From positions 1,674,001 to 1,738,000 of the forward strand of contig NZ_RPDH01000002.1 in the NCBI RefSeq assembly GCF_003813775.1: 64,000 bases of DNA. Direction: 5' to 3'. The notes below the pieces were generated by a model that saw only the letters and a program-made list of their open reading frames with translations, was not told the origin of the DNA and ran no database searches. Shown one piece after another: positions 47,555 through 56,015 of this stretch (positions within the stretch are counted from its first letter, which is position 1; every line of letters begins with the position of its first letter). This stretch comes from Chitinophaga lutea. GTDB taxonomy: Bacteria; Bacteroidota; Bacteroidia; Chitinophagales; Chitinophagaceae. The position numbers and the translations under genes are program-made.

Positions 47555-48363
47555 AAAAAGAACTGCGTATATTCTTTACGGCATTGATGTTTCTTACCCG
47601 GTTGCCCGTACCGAAATTCACCGATCACTCGCAGGAGTACCTGGAAAAATCGGCGCGGTATTTCCCGCTCGTAGGCTGGATCGTGGCTGCTATCAGCGGC
47701 ATTACCTTTCTTGTATTCAATCACCATGTAGGGGAAAACATTGCCATCCTGGCATCCATCGTGGCGGGCGTCTTTACGACCGGGGCTTTTCACGAAGACG
47801 GTTTCGCCGATGTGTGTGACGCCTTTGGCGGCGGATGGACCAAAGAAAAGATCCTTGCCATCATGAAAGACAGCCGGCTGGGCACATACGGCGTGACAGG
47901 CCTGACCGGCATACTGGCCGCGAAATTCCTGCTGCTGAAAGAGCTGGCTGCGTTCACGCCCGGCATGCATACCTCCTTCCTTGATATTGTTTCCCGCTAC
48001 CAGCCTTTTTTGCTGGTACTGGTGGCAGCGCATGCCCTCAGCCGGCTGATGGGTGTATGGACCATCTATCTTTTCGACTATGTAACCGATCCCGACGGCA
48101 GTAAATCAAAACCGGTCACCAGCCTCAAACCCTCGTGGGCGACCCTGCTCCTGGCCAGTCTCTTCGCATTGTTCCCGTTTATTTTCCTGCCCTGGCAGTT
48201 CGCACTGGCCATCGTTCCGGTAGTGCTGATCGCTTACCGCCTCGCCAGGTATTTTAAAAAATGGATCGGGGGATATACCGGCGATTGCCTCGGCGCCATC
48301 CAGCAGGTGAGCGAACTGACCTTTTACCTCGCGGCAATAATCGTGTGGCGGTATATTGGCTGA
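47551..48363 (+). CDS. cobS: Adenosylcobinamide-GDP ribazoletransferase
   Basis: 270 residues, an integral membrane protein with about seven hydrophobic helices. The family signature FHEDGFADVCDAFGGG followed by ILAIMKDSRLGTYGV is clear near residues 78-112 and holds the metal-binding Asp residues. It joins AdoCbi-GDP and alpha-ribazole phosphate at the inner membrane, the last joining step of salvage. Coupled to cobT by an ATGA overlap. Confidence 0.95.
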   Translation: MKKELRIFFTALMFLTRLPVPKFTDHSQEYLEKSARYFPLVGWIVAAISGITFLVFNHHVGENIAILASIVAGVFTTGAFHEDGFADVCDAFGGGWTKEKILAIMKDSRLGTYGVTGLTGILAAKFLLLKELAAFTPGMHTSFLDIVSRYQPFLLVLVAAHALSRLMGVWTIYLFDYVTDPDGSKSKPVTSLKPSWATLLLASLFALFPFIFLPWQFALAIVPVVLIAYRLARYFKKWIGGYTGDCLGAIQQVSELTFYLAAIIVWRYIG

Positions 48364-48390
48364 CGGTAAATATTATTTTATCATTGCATC

Positions 48391-48990
48391 ATGAGTATTT
48401 ATGTCATTCGCCATACAACGCCGCTGATCGAAAAAGGCACCTGCTATGGGCAGGCCGATATTGACGTGACCGCCACATTTGAAGATGAAGCGCAGATTAT
48501 CCGGCGGCACCTTCCTGCCGGGCTGCAACGGGTTTACAGCAGTCCGCTGCAGCGTTGCCGGAAACTGGCGGAGCATCTGTTTCCCGGGCACGCCATCCAC
48601 TTTGAGCACGACCTGAAAGAGATACACTGCGGGGAATGGGAACTGCAGCAGTGGAACGACATCCCGCGGGAAGAGATCGAGCCGTGGATGAATGACTTTG
48701 TGAATGTATGTATCCCGGGCGGGGAAAGTTATGTGCACCTGTTTACGCGCGTGACCCGCTGTTTCGAGGCCATGACCGCGAGCGGGAAAACAACCGCTAT
48801 TGTGACGCATGGCGGCGTCATCCGGAGCATCCTGGCCCATATTACCCGAACGCCCCTGCATGAGTCCTTTTCGGCCTTTTCGGTGTATTATGGATGCGTG
48901 GTTAAAATAGACGCACACCATGACGGCTTTACCTATGAAATACTGTCCAACATCCCGACGGCAAAAGAGCAGCATCAGCCGAGCCGGTAG
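48391..48990 (+). CDS. cobC: Alpha-ribazole phosphatase-like histidine phosphatase
   Basis: 199 residues. The phosphoglycerate-mutase-like motif YVIRHTTPLIEKGTCYGQADI at the N-terminus (His of RHT is the phospho-acceptor) and AIVTHGGVIRSIL with the second catalytic His match CobC, which removes the phosphate from cobalamin phosphate or ribazole phosphate. The position after cobS makes CobC more likely than a generic phosphatase. Gap of 27 bases from cobS; last gene of the cobalamin operon. No terminator was found before 49067. Confidence 0.88.
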   Translation: MSIYVIRHTTPLIEKGTCYGQADIDVTATFEDEAQIIRRHLPAGLQRVYSSPLQRCRKLAEHLFPGHAIHFEHDLKEIHCGEWELQQWNDIPREEIEPWMNDFVNVCIPGGESYVHLFTRVTRCFEAMTASGKTTAIVTHGGVIRSILAHITRTPLHESFSAFSVYYGCVVKIDAHHDGFTYEILSNIPTAKEQHQPSR

Positions 48991-49066
48991 CTTACCGGGT
49001 TAAAATTGTCGGAATACCCTGCTATGATAGGCGCACTAACCAACATAGTTTGATAATACTGCCCGA

Positions 49067-49074
49067 TATCTTTG
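49067..49074 (+). promoter_or_regulatory. -7-type box for the DUF4199 gene
   Basis: TATCTTTG, 17 bases before the start codon. A TTTG at 49049-49052 is only 14 bases upstream, shorter than the usual 19, so the assignment is weak. Confidence 0.4.
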
Positions 49075-49090
49075 TAATAAAAAAAGAAAG

Positions 49091-49588
49091 ATGAACAAGT
49101 ATAGAATTGAACTTAAATGGGCCCTTATCTTTGCCATAATGACATTGTTATGGGCGGTTATTGAAAAAGCAGCGGGATTTCACGACGAGCGTATCGCAGA
49201 CCGGCCTGTTTTCGGGGCCTTTATCCTCGTCCCGGCGACCGTGATCTACTACTTCGCGCTGAATGAGAAAAAAAATAAGTACTACGGCGGGGGCATCACC
49301 TATAGGCAAGGCATTCTGAGCGGCATACTGTTAAGCCTTTTTATTGGCGTTATCAGCATTCTGACCAGCATCATCAATCTCAAGATCATATCGCCTGATT
49401 TTCTAAGCAACACCATCCATCATGCGGTATCAAGCGGCTCCCTCACGGCCGAACAGGCCAGCCGGCAATTTAATACCCCGGCTTTTATAACTACCGGCGC
49501 AATTGCGGCCGTTGTTACGGGCGCCGTCATTTCGGCAGTTGTCTCTTTGTTCATTACACGCAACAGACAAAAAGGATTAACGACTTAA
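49091..49588 (+). CDS. DUF4199 membrane protein
   Basis: 165 residues with four hydrophobic helices (about 10-25, 45-58, 76-97, 130-152). The arrangement, with YRQGILSGILLSLFIGVIS and the C-terminal ITTGAIAAVVTGAVISAVVSLF, fits DUF4199, a Bacteroidota inner-membrane family of unknown function. Eleven bases precede the AraC-family gene, so the two may be co-transcribed and functionally linked. Confidence 0.82.
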   Translation: MNKYRIELKWALIFAIMTLLWAVIEKAAGFHDERIADRPVFGAFILVPATVIYYFALNEKKNKYYGGGITYRQGILSGILLSLFIGVISILTSIINLKIISPDFLSNTIHHAVSSGSLTAEQASRQFNTPAFITTGAIAAVVTGAVISAVVSLFITRNRQKGLTT

Positions 49589-49598
49589 ATCTATCGAA

Positions 49599-50576
49599 AT
49601 GAAGCACATCTCAATAGTCGTACCGATGGGTGGAATTCTGGGCGGTATAGAAATCGCCCGGGAGTTGTTTGGTGAGGCCAACAGCTACCTGCACAATAAA
49701 AGCAACAAAGCGCTGTTCAATATCCAGCTTGTCGGAGCGAAAAAGAACGTGCCGGTAAACGACGGACGGTATTTGCTAAAGCCGGACATTACCTTTAGTG
49801 AGCTGAAGAAAACGGACCTGATCATCATCCCCGCCCTGAATATTATCCGGGAGCTGAGCGACAGTCCCAACAAACAGCTGATCAGCTGGGTCAAAAAAAT
49901 GCATACGCAGGGAGCAGAAGTCGCCAGTCTCTGCGTGGGCGCATTCCTGCTGGCAAAAACAGGTCTGCTGAAAGACAGAAGCTGCACAACGCATTGGAAG
50001 GCGTCCGATATCTTTAAAGAAACCTATCCGGACATCAGGCTGATGAAAGAGAAAATCATCACAGATGAGGACGGCGTGTACTCCAGCGCGGGGGGCTTTT
50101 CCATGCTGAACCTGCTCGTTTACCTGATCGAAAAATACGCGGGCAGAGAGGTGGCGCTATACTGTGCGAAATTTTTCCAGGTAGACCTGGGCAGAAGCGC
50201 GCAACTCCCGTTCATCATCTTCCAGGCGCAGAAAGAACACGGCGATCAGCAGGTAAAACAGGTACAGATCTTTATCGAAAAAAATTATTACAGGCGCATT
50301 ACCGTAGATGAACTGGCGGAAATGCTGGCCATGGGGCGGCGTAGCCTTGAACGCAGGTTTAAGAAGGCAACCGCAAACACGCTCAACGAATACATTCAGC
50401 GCGTCAAGATAGAAATGGCCAAAAAACAGCTGGAGTCCGGGGAGAAAAAAATCAATGAAATCATGCTGGATGTAGGCTACTCCGACAAGAGCACTTTCAG
50501 GGCGTCGTTCAAGATGCTGACGGGGCTCCTCCCCAATGAGTACAGGAACAAATACCACAGCAGAATAGCGGAATAA
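49599..50576 (+). CDS. GlxA-like transcriptional regulator (DJ-1/PfpI + AraC HTH)
   Basis: 325 residues. The N-terminal 190 residues are a DJ-1/PfpI-like domain: IIIPALNIIRE and AEVASLCVGAFLLAKTGLL, where Cys sits at the nucleophile elbow. The C-terminal 100 residues are an AraC double HTH (YRRITVDELAEMLAMGRRSLERRF, NEIMLDVGYSDKSTFRASFKMLTG). In GlxA-type proteins the DJ-1 domain is the likely ligand sensor. Targets unknown; the adjacent DUF4199 gene is a candidate. The C-terminal LLPNEYRNKYH is a typical AraC ending. Confidence 0.9.
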   Translation: MKHISIVVPMGGILGGIEIARELFGEANSYLHNKSNKALFNIQLVGAKKNVPVNDGRYLLKPDITFSELKKTDLIIIPALNIIRELSDSPNKQLISWVKKMHTQGAEVASLCVGAFLLAKTGLLKDRSCTTHWKASDIFKETYPDIRLMKEKIITDEDGVYSSAGGFSMLNLLVYLIEKYAGREVALYCAKFFQVDLGRSAQLPFIIFQAQKEHGDQQVKQVQIFIEKNYYRRITVDELAEMLAMGRRSLERRFKKATANTLNEYIQRVKIEMAKKQLESGEKKINEIMLDVGYSDKSTFRASFKMLTGLLPNEYRNKYHSRIAE

Positions 50577-50668
50577 GCCCTTATGCCCCCAAGGGCCATC
50601 GAAACGTATTTATGCGGTACTACCAGCATAACACTCCTCATTGTATATTTTTAAAAACCCTTTCTGGA

Positions 50669-51097
50669 ATGAAAATCTCAGCCCCTCTTTTGCCTTTGGT
50701 TTTACTGATAGCGTTTTCAGGCTGTACCGTCAGCCGGAAAACCTATGACCCCACCGGTGCGGCATTTTCACAGGCTTATGGCATAAAAAACTTCAAGCGC
50801 CTCGTTTTTGTAAGCGGCCAGGTCCCGGAAGACGAAAAAGAGAACGTTCCGGGTGATTTCCGTTCACAGGCCGAATTGACCTGGAAGAATGTGGAGAAGC
50901 AGCTCAAAGCGGCCGGTATGGGCCTGAACGACATTGTGAAATACACGATCTACCTCTCCGACAGGAAGTACCGCAGGGAAAATTACGAGGTAAGATATAA
51001 GGTGCTGGGTAACCATCAACCAGCGATGTCGATCATTATTACCGGTATTTACGACGAAAAATGGCTTCTTGAAATTGAAGCGATAGCCGCAAAATGA
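50669..51097 (+). CDS. RidA-family protein with lipoprotein signal
   Basis: 142 residues from the ATG at 50669. The first 22 residues (MKISAPLLPLVLLIAFSGC) are a lipoprotein signal with lipobox FSGC. The mature part follows the RidA (YjgF/YER057c) pattern: LVFVSGQVPEDEKENVPG, SQAELTWKNVEKQLKAAGMG, LNDIVKYTIYLSDR. RidA proteins normally deaminate reactive enamines in the cytoplasm. The Arg expected in the common tail (IEVEAIA) is replaced by the LLEIEAIAAK ending, so activity is uncertain. A lipid-anchored RidA would act in the envelope. One base before the next gene. Confidence 0.82.
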   Translation: MKISAPLLPLVLLIAFSGCTVSRKTYDPTGAAFSQAYGIKNFKRLVFVSGQVPEDEKENVPGDFRSQAELTWKNVEKQLKAAGMGLNDIVKYTIYLSDRKYRRENYEVRYKVLGNHQPAMSIIITGIYDEKWLLEIEAIAAK

Positions 51098-51098
51098 A

Positions 51099-51878
51099 AT
51101 GAAAAAGATCTGGTTCATCCTGTACGCAGCAGGTATCGCATCCTGCAATTCCGGGCATCAGGCCGGGCACCCCGGCAATCCCGGTTCCCGTGAGGCCTAT
51201 TTTATTGCGCCTGTTTACAACGACAGCGTGTACTTCTCCGTGAACGCCCGCTATACGGACAAGGTCGTTGTACGGGGCTCATTGGGGAATTTTTCCAATA
51301 TTGACAAAACCCTGCACGAGGTGTATTTTCAAAGATTCGTATCCAAATCCGGCCGTTTCCGGAAGATCCACGCGGTCGGGACCTCACTGGAAACCATCAG
51401 AACCGGTACGCTTGACTCTGTTCGTATGCACCAGTTCAATCAATACGTGGAATTCGATGAACTTGGAATATTCAATGGAGCGCCGACTGATCCCATCAGT
51501 TTAATACCGCTATATCCCGGCAGGAAGGTAAAGGTCCACGAATACTGGGATCCTGCCGTACAAGTCAAAGTCGGGTTCGGGGAAGGGCTTGCCCATTTCC
51601 GGTTTGACATTGATTCAGTGTACAGAGGCGAATACGGTTTTCTCTTTGCCCGCATCAATGTAAAATTCGATGGTGTGTTACAACCTGCAGCCGCCCTGAA
51701 GGGAGCCAACGTGACGATCAGCGGTAAAGGCTGGTTTACCTGGAACTGCACGATCCATCAGCGCCGCGACACGCATCTAACCGCGACGTACAGCGCCGTA
51801 AAAGGGAATAGCGAGGTCAAACAATACATTACGGCAGATGACAGCCTGATAGTACACAGGCAGCTGTCAAAATTCTAA
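51099..51878 (+). CDS. Hypothetical lipoprotein
   Basis: 259 residues; not recognised. Residues 1-16 with lipobox AAGIASCNSG indicate a lipoprotein. The mature protein is mainly beta-prone with Gly/Asp turns (DSVYFSVNARYTDKV, HEVYFQRFVSKSGRF, VKVGFGEGLAHFRFDIDSVY) and ends in a Leu-Ser-Lys-Phe. One base separates it from the RidA-like lipoprotein gene, so they are probably co-transcribed. No catalytic motif visible. Confidence 0.75.
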   Translation: MKKIWFILYAAGIASCNSGHQAGHPGNPGSREAYFIAPVYNDSVYFSVNARYTDKVVVRGSLGNFSNIDKTLHEVYFQRFVSKSGRFRKIHAVGTSLETIRTGTLDSVRMHQFNQYVEFDELGIFNGAPTDPISLIPLYPGRKVKVHEYWDPAVQVKVGFGEGLAHFRFDIDSVYRGEYGFLFARINVKFDGVLQPAAALKGANVTISGKGWFTWNCTIHQRRDTHLTATYSAVKGNSEVKQYITADDSLIVHRQLSKF

Positions 51879-52034
51879 TATCCATATGTAACCGGCAGTG
51901 ATCCCGCGATGCACGATCGCGCCGGGCCCTTGTGCTCCTGAGTTCCGGGAATCCATACTAATGGGCGTATTACCCGTCTACTATTGTCGTAATACCATGC
52001 ACGTTATCATTCCGGTTCAAAATAATTTTGGCTT

Positions 52035-52412
52035 ATGAAAGCAATTGAAAACATACTCATACCCGTCTCGGACCAGAAAATTTCAAAGGCATTTTACCTG
52101 AAGCTGGGTTTCCAGGTAATCGTGGAAATAGAAATGGGAGAAGGGCAGCAATGGATACAGTTGGGATTGGGCAATCAATATACCACGATAGCGCTGTTGA
52201 AAAACTGGCCTTACAGCGACCTGGTGGTCGGCAGCCTGCAGGGGCTCATCCTTGAAACAGACGACATTTTCAGAGACAAGGAAGAACTGACCAGGAAAGG
52301 GATCATTATGTCAGACATCAGGGAAACGCCCTCCGGGAGGATTGCTTTCATCAGGGACCCTGACAACAATGGTCTGACTATTCATCAATTCAATTATAAC
52401 AAACAAAAATAA
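52035..52412 (+). CDS. VOC superfamily (glyoxalase-like) protein
   Basis: 125 residues with two beta-alpha-beta-beta-beta modules (MKAIENILIPVSDQKISKAF, FIRDPDNNGLTIHQF). The ending IRDPDNNGLTIHQ is typical of VOC dioxygenase-like proteins. Substrate and metal unknown. TAATTTTG at 52023-52030 could be a -7 box, placing the transcript start at the start codon. The alpha/beta-hydrolase gene follows after 73 bases. Confidence 0.82.
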   Translation: MKAIENILIPVSDQKISKAFYLKLGFQVIVEIEMGEGQQWIQLGLGNQYTTIALLKNWPYSDLVVGSLQGLILETDDIFRDKEELTRKGIIMSDIRETPSGRIAFIRDPDNNGLTIHQFNYNKQK

Positions 52413-52485
52413 AAAGTTCACAATGGAGGCTAAAAGAAACCACAATAATTACCAACAATTCACATCATCAAAAAACGGGAACAAT

Positions 52486-53358
52486 ATGAAAAGATCAAAA
52501 TGGCTATTCTGCTGCCTGGCATTGTTTGCATGCTCAGAGGCGGCAGATGCGCAGAACACAAACAACACAGCTGCAAAAACAGGCTACGCATCCGTAAACG
52601 GGCTGAAGATGTATTATGAGATACATGGCGATGGGCAACCGCTCCTGCTGCTGCATGGCTCTCATGCAACCATTGAAACGACTTTCGGCCCGATGATCCC
52701 GGCACTGAAGCAACATCACAAAGTAATAGCCGTAGAATTACAAGGGCATGGGCATACCGCCGATATTGACCGCCAAATTACCTGCGAAGCAATGGCCGAT
52801 GATATCTCTGCGCTGATAAATCAGCTAAAGCTGGAGAAAGTAGACATTTTAGGCTATAGCATGGGCAGCGGTGTCGCTTTAAACGTCGCCATCAAACATC
52901 CAGAACTGATCCGAAAAATGGTGCTGTTATCACCGGTGTATAAATCCGAAGGCATCCAGCCGGATTACTGGCCGATGCTCCCAACCATCAAACCTGAAAT
53001 ATTCGAGGGATCGCCCGTAAAGCAGGCGTACGACAGTGTTGCTCCGGATCCGAAAAACTGGCCTGTATTGGTCGACAAACTTAAAACGATCTATACCCGG
53101 GGGTTCGATTGGAACAAACAAAAAATAAGTACGATCAAATCCCCTGTAATGGTCGTTATCGGGGATGCCGATATGGTGAAAGCAGAACATGCCGTTGAAA
53201 TGTTCCGGATATTCGGAGGTGGGCAGTTCGGTGATTTAAAAGGCCTGCCCAATTCTCAACTGGCCATACTTCCGGCCACCACACATGTCGGCATGCTGTT
53301 CAGATCGGATTGGCTTCTCCCGATGATACAGTCATTTCTTGACCAGCCCGTTAAGTGA
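52486..53358 (+). CDS. Secreted alpha/beta hydrolase
   Basis: 290 residues from the ATG at 52486; an upstream ATG at 52423 would add 21 hydrophilic residues in front of the signal peptide. Residues 1-20 (WLFCCLALFACSEAADAQ) are a signal peptide, possibly a lipobox (FACS). Fold markers: PLLLLHGSHAT, the elbow DILGYSMGSGVALNV (Ser nucleophile), VVIGDADMV with the acid, and PATTHVGML with His. The catalytic triad is complete. It most resembles the esterase/haloperoxidase group. Substrate unknown. It overlaps the DUF1801 open frame, whose start is later. Confidence 0.85.
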   Translation: MKRSKWLFCCLALFACSEAADAQNTNNTAAKTGYASVNGLKMYYEIHGDGQPLLLLHGSHATIETTFGPMIPALKQHHKVIAVELQGHGHTADIDRQITCEAMADDISALINQLKLEKVDILGYSMGSGVALNVAIKHPELIRKMVLLSPVYKSEGIQPDYWPMLPTIKPEIFEGSPVKQAYDSVAPDPKNWPVLVDKLKTIYTRGFDWNKQKISTIKSPVMVVIGDADMVKAEHAVEMFRIFGGGQFGDLKGLPNSQLAILPATTHVGMLFRSDWLLPMIQSFLDQPVK

Positions 53359-53377
53359 TAATTTAAACCCATCAATC

Positions 53378-53770
53378 ATGGCAACTTCAAAAAATAACAT
53401 TAAAAATGTTGACGAGTATTTAGCGACGCTGAGCCCGGCTCAAAAAGAGCATGTCAAAAAGATCAGGCAATTAATCATAAACGTTTCCGCCGAACTCGAA
53501 GAAGGGCTTACTTATTCCACCCCCGCGTACAGGGTGAAAGGTAAATTGGTAGTCGGAATTGCGGCAGCCAAAACACATACGGGATTTTACGTAATGAGTG
53601 AGACTGTAATAGAGCAGTTCAAAGACAAACTTAGGGACTACGAATTAGCCAAAACAAGCTTCAAAATCCCCCTTTCTAAAACAATCTCAGCCACTTTGGT
53701 CAAACAGATTGTTCTGGCGAGAATAAATGAAAATAGCAGCACGCCGTTGAAAACTCCGGCTAAAAAGTAA
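53378..53770 (+). CDS. DUF1801 (YdhG/CyaY-like fold) protein
   Basis: 130 residues from the ATG at 53378, the start preferred because it gives MATSKNN without an overlapping upstream frame. The sequence NVDEYLATLSPAQKEHVKKIRQLI and YSTPAYRVKGKLVVGIAA are the DUF1801 core. Members are small cytoplasmic proteins with a frataxin-like/iron-handling fold of uncertain function. Basic C-terminal tail. Confidence 0.85.
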   Translation: MATSKNNIKNVDEYLATLSPAQKEHVKKIRQLIINVSAELEEGLTYSTPAYRVKGKLVVGIAAAKTHTGFYVMSETVIEQFKDKLRDYELAKTSFKIPLSKTISATLVKQIVLARINENSSTPLKTPAKK

Positions 53771-53891
53771 CGGCCTCTGCCGGGCTGGCCGCATTCTGCG
53801 GATGATACCAACCGGGTAAAGGGGGCGAAAGTTTCACAAAGAGAGAACGAACAAAGGCACGTTTTCAAACGGATCCGTGTTCGGGGTACGA

Positions 53892-53917
53892 AGGGCTGCT
53901 CTACACCAGGCAGCCCT
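53892..53917. terminator. Short hairpin between convergent genes
   Basis: AGGGCTGC (53892-53899) and GCAGCCCT (53910-53917), 10-base loop, moderate T/C-rich flanks. Plausible bidirectional terminator between DUF1801 and DUF6320 genes. Confidence 0.55.
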
Positions 53918-53934
53918 CTTCCATTTTCAAACCC

Positions 53935-54633
53935 TCAGATATGAAAAACCCGCTCCAGGTTCCGGCCCCTCCTCAACCGGAAATGAACAAAGAGCAGCAC
54001 CAGCGCAACGGGCGCCACGCAGGCCGCTACGATCACGCTCCAGTTCAGGCGCCAATATCCCCACATAAAATATGACAATATCCCTTCCACACAAAGGCAT
54101 AACAGCGCTGCGGCCACAAAGGCGTATGCGATCAGGTTAACGCCTTTGTGCCTGGCGGAACGCTCCACCCGCATAAAGGCCATCACTACTACGTTTACAC
54201 TCACCAGCAAAGGTATCGCCATCCGTGTTGCCCATGTAACGCCGCCGGTGAACCAATCCAGGACGATCAGGCCAAGCGACGCCAGGAAAAACCCCAGCCC
54301 CATTTCCGCCATGATACCGATGGAAAAGAACGCGAACACCGACGCGTAACAAAAAATCACCAGGCCCACGGCCGTAGTGTATTCGGACCAGGTGATGCTG
54401 CGGCTGATAATGTAATTGACGATGCCTGCCGCCGCCATCCCGGAGCCCAATATCAGCGATACTATGTCCCAGGTAAATTTCCGGCGTTTTTTGGTCATCC
54501 CGGGCTTCGGCACACGCAGCTCATGATCGGCGGCAGCTGCCGCTGCCGCAGGGCTCCCGTCAACCGGCTGCCCGCACAATGGACATACCAACATGTCGTT
54601 TTCCAGTTCCACGCCGCAGTTTTTACAATACAT
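53935..54633 (-). CDS. DUF6320 zinc-ribbon membrane protein
   Basis: 232 residues. The N-terminus is a zinc ribbon CKNCGVELENDMLVCPLCGQ, then a low-complexity Ala linker, followed by about six hydrophobic helices (about 52-72, 83-103, 106-126, 130-150, 165-185, 195-215). The layout matches DUF6320, commonly next to the acyltransferase described in the next entry. Inner membrane, ribbon cytoplasmic. Overlap in operon: starts 9 bases after the acyltransferase stop. Confidence 0.78.
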   Translation of the reverse strand: MYCKNCGVELENDMLVCPLCGQPVDGSPAAAAAAADHELRVPKPGMTKKRRKFTWDIVSLILGSGMAAAGIVNYIISRSITWSEYTTAVGLVIFCYASVFAFFSIGIMAEMGLGFFLASLGLIVLDWFTGGVTWATRMAIPLLVSVNVVVMAFMRVERSARHKGVNLIAYAFVAAALLCLCVEGILSYFMWGYWRLNWSVIVAACVAPVALVLLFVHFRLRRGRNLERVFHI

Positions 54634-54642
54634 AGCTTGTTA

Positions 54643-55917
54643 CTATTTAACGATTTTAACAGGTATTCCGTTCTTCGCCAGGAAGGAGAAGAAAAGCCGT
54701 TCCAGTTCTCTCGAATCCGTAATGTTGCCGAACGTCATCATCAGTTTATCTTCGAACCCCACCACCGCGCAGTTCACCCTGAGTATGTGATTGGGCGGCG
54801 GGGGAATGAATATGAAATTATCGATCAGTGCGTTCACATCCGCTCCCAGGTCTACTCTCCCGAGGTTGGTGACCACGCCGCTGTATTCCTTGGTGCCCAG
54901 GGTGTACAATTTCGCCATGATCAGCGATTTGATGAAGAGGGGCACCCTTCTTAAAAAAGGGTTGCGCTCCCCGCTTACGTTGCGTGAAATCATCTTGCTG
55001 ATGAGCTTCCTGTCGGTTTCCAGTTCCATCTGGTGGTATACGGTTTTAACGATTTCCTCGAAGGTATAATGCCCTAACCGCAGGTCAATTCCCGGGAGCA
55101 CATACAGCGAAAAATTGCGCATGGTGCGCGTGGGGAACATGCGGCGGAGATTCACCGGCACTTCGATCCGTACGATCTTGTTGCTGATGCGCTTCCCGAT
55201 ATCGGACGATTGTTCGTATATCTGCTGGAGGGCATACAGGTATACCGCCGTCAGGTATTCCGTCAGGCTTACCTGGAATTCTTTTGCCTTTTGGATGATG
55301 GCGGCCGTTGGCACAACGGCTTTCAGCACATCAAAACGCGGACTGCCTTTTAAACGGAAAGGCACATGAAAGGCGGCGGGTACTTTCACCGGGCGGGCAT
55401 TAATCTTCTTGAAAAAGTGATTGTAGGCATCCGTGGATTCTTCGGCGTGCGGGGCTTCACGGGCATCAAAATGCGGGAATGCCGCAGTAACGGGCAGGCA
55501 ACATTTCTCAAAATAGATCGCGAGCAATGTTTTCAGGTATTCGAATGCGCCGGTGCCGTCTGTCAGGATGTGAGAAAATTCCACGCTGATTTTGTTTTCC
55601 CGCACCAGCACCCTGAACATCAGTTCCCCCTTTTCAAATGCCCTGCAGGGCTGGCCGGTATCCGGCTCCACCGCCACCGGCAGTGAAACCGGCTCCAGGT
55701 AATACCAGAAAAAGCCCGCTTTCAGTTTTACCTTAAAATAGGGAAAGCGGTCTTCAATAGCCTTTACAGCCTCCAGGAGCGGCTTCACCCTTACCCGCGC
55801 TTTCAGGGCAACGCCTACCCTGAAAACGGACGTCAGTTCCCGGTCTTTGATGGCCGGGTAAATTTTCGCCGCGTTATCGAGGCGAAACCAGGTATCGTTG
55901 TACAAGTCCTTTTCCAT
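54643..55917 (-). CDS. Condensation-type acyltransferase (alcohol acetyltransferase-like)
   Basis: 424 residues. A condensation-like active-site motif HILTDGTGAFEYLKTLL (HxxxDG) lies near 115-120, with N-terminal YNDTWFRLDNAAKIYPA and C-terminal structure similar to wax-ester synthase/alcohol acetyltransferase families. It likely transfers an acyl group to an alcohol, but the substrate is unknown. Cytoplasmic; no membrane helix. It forms a leftward pair with the DUF6320 gene and is divergent to the alpha/beta hydrolase, an arrangement seen in other Bacteroidota. The 98-bp divergent gap probably carries both promoters. Confidence 0.8.
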   Translation of the reverse strand: MEKDLYNDTWFRLDNAAKIYPAIKDRELTSVFRVGVALKARVRVKPLLEAVKAIEDRFPYFKVKLKAGFFWYYLEPVSLPVAVEPDTGQPCRAFEKGELMFRVLVRENKISVEFSHILTDGTGAFEYLKTLLAIYFEKCCLPVTAAFPHFDAREAPHAEESTDAYNHFFKKINARPVKVPAAFHVPFRLKGSPRFDVLKAVVPTAAIIQKAKEFQVSLTEYLTAVYLYALQQIYEQSSDIGKRISNKIVRIEVPVNLRRMFPTRTMRNFSLYVLPGIDLRLGHYTFEEIVKTVYHQMELETDRKLISKMISRNVSGERNPFLRRVPLFIKSLIMAKLYTLGTKEYSGVVTNLGRVDLGADVNALIDNFIFIPPPPNHILRVNCAVVGFEDKLMMTFGNITDSRELERLFFSFLAKNGIPVKIVK

Positions 55918-56015
55918 AACAGCTGTAGTAATGGCGGTCCATTGATGATGATCAATTACGGTGCCTTTTTAGTACCTTGAGACAACTACCCGATTCCTGA
56001 CAGAAATTATTTTCC

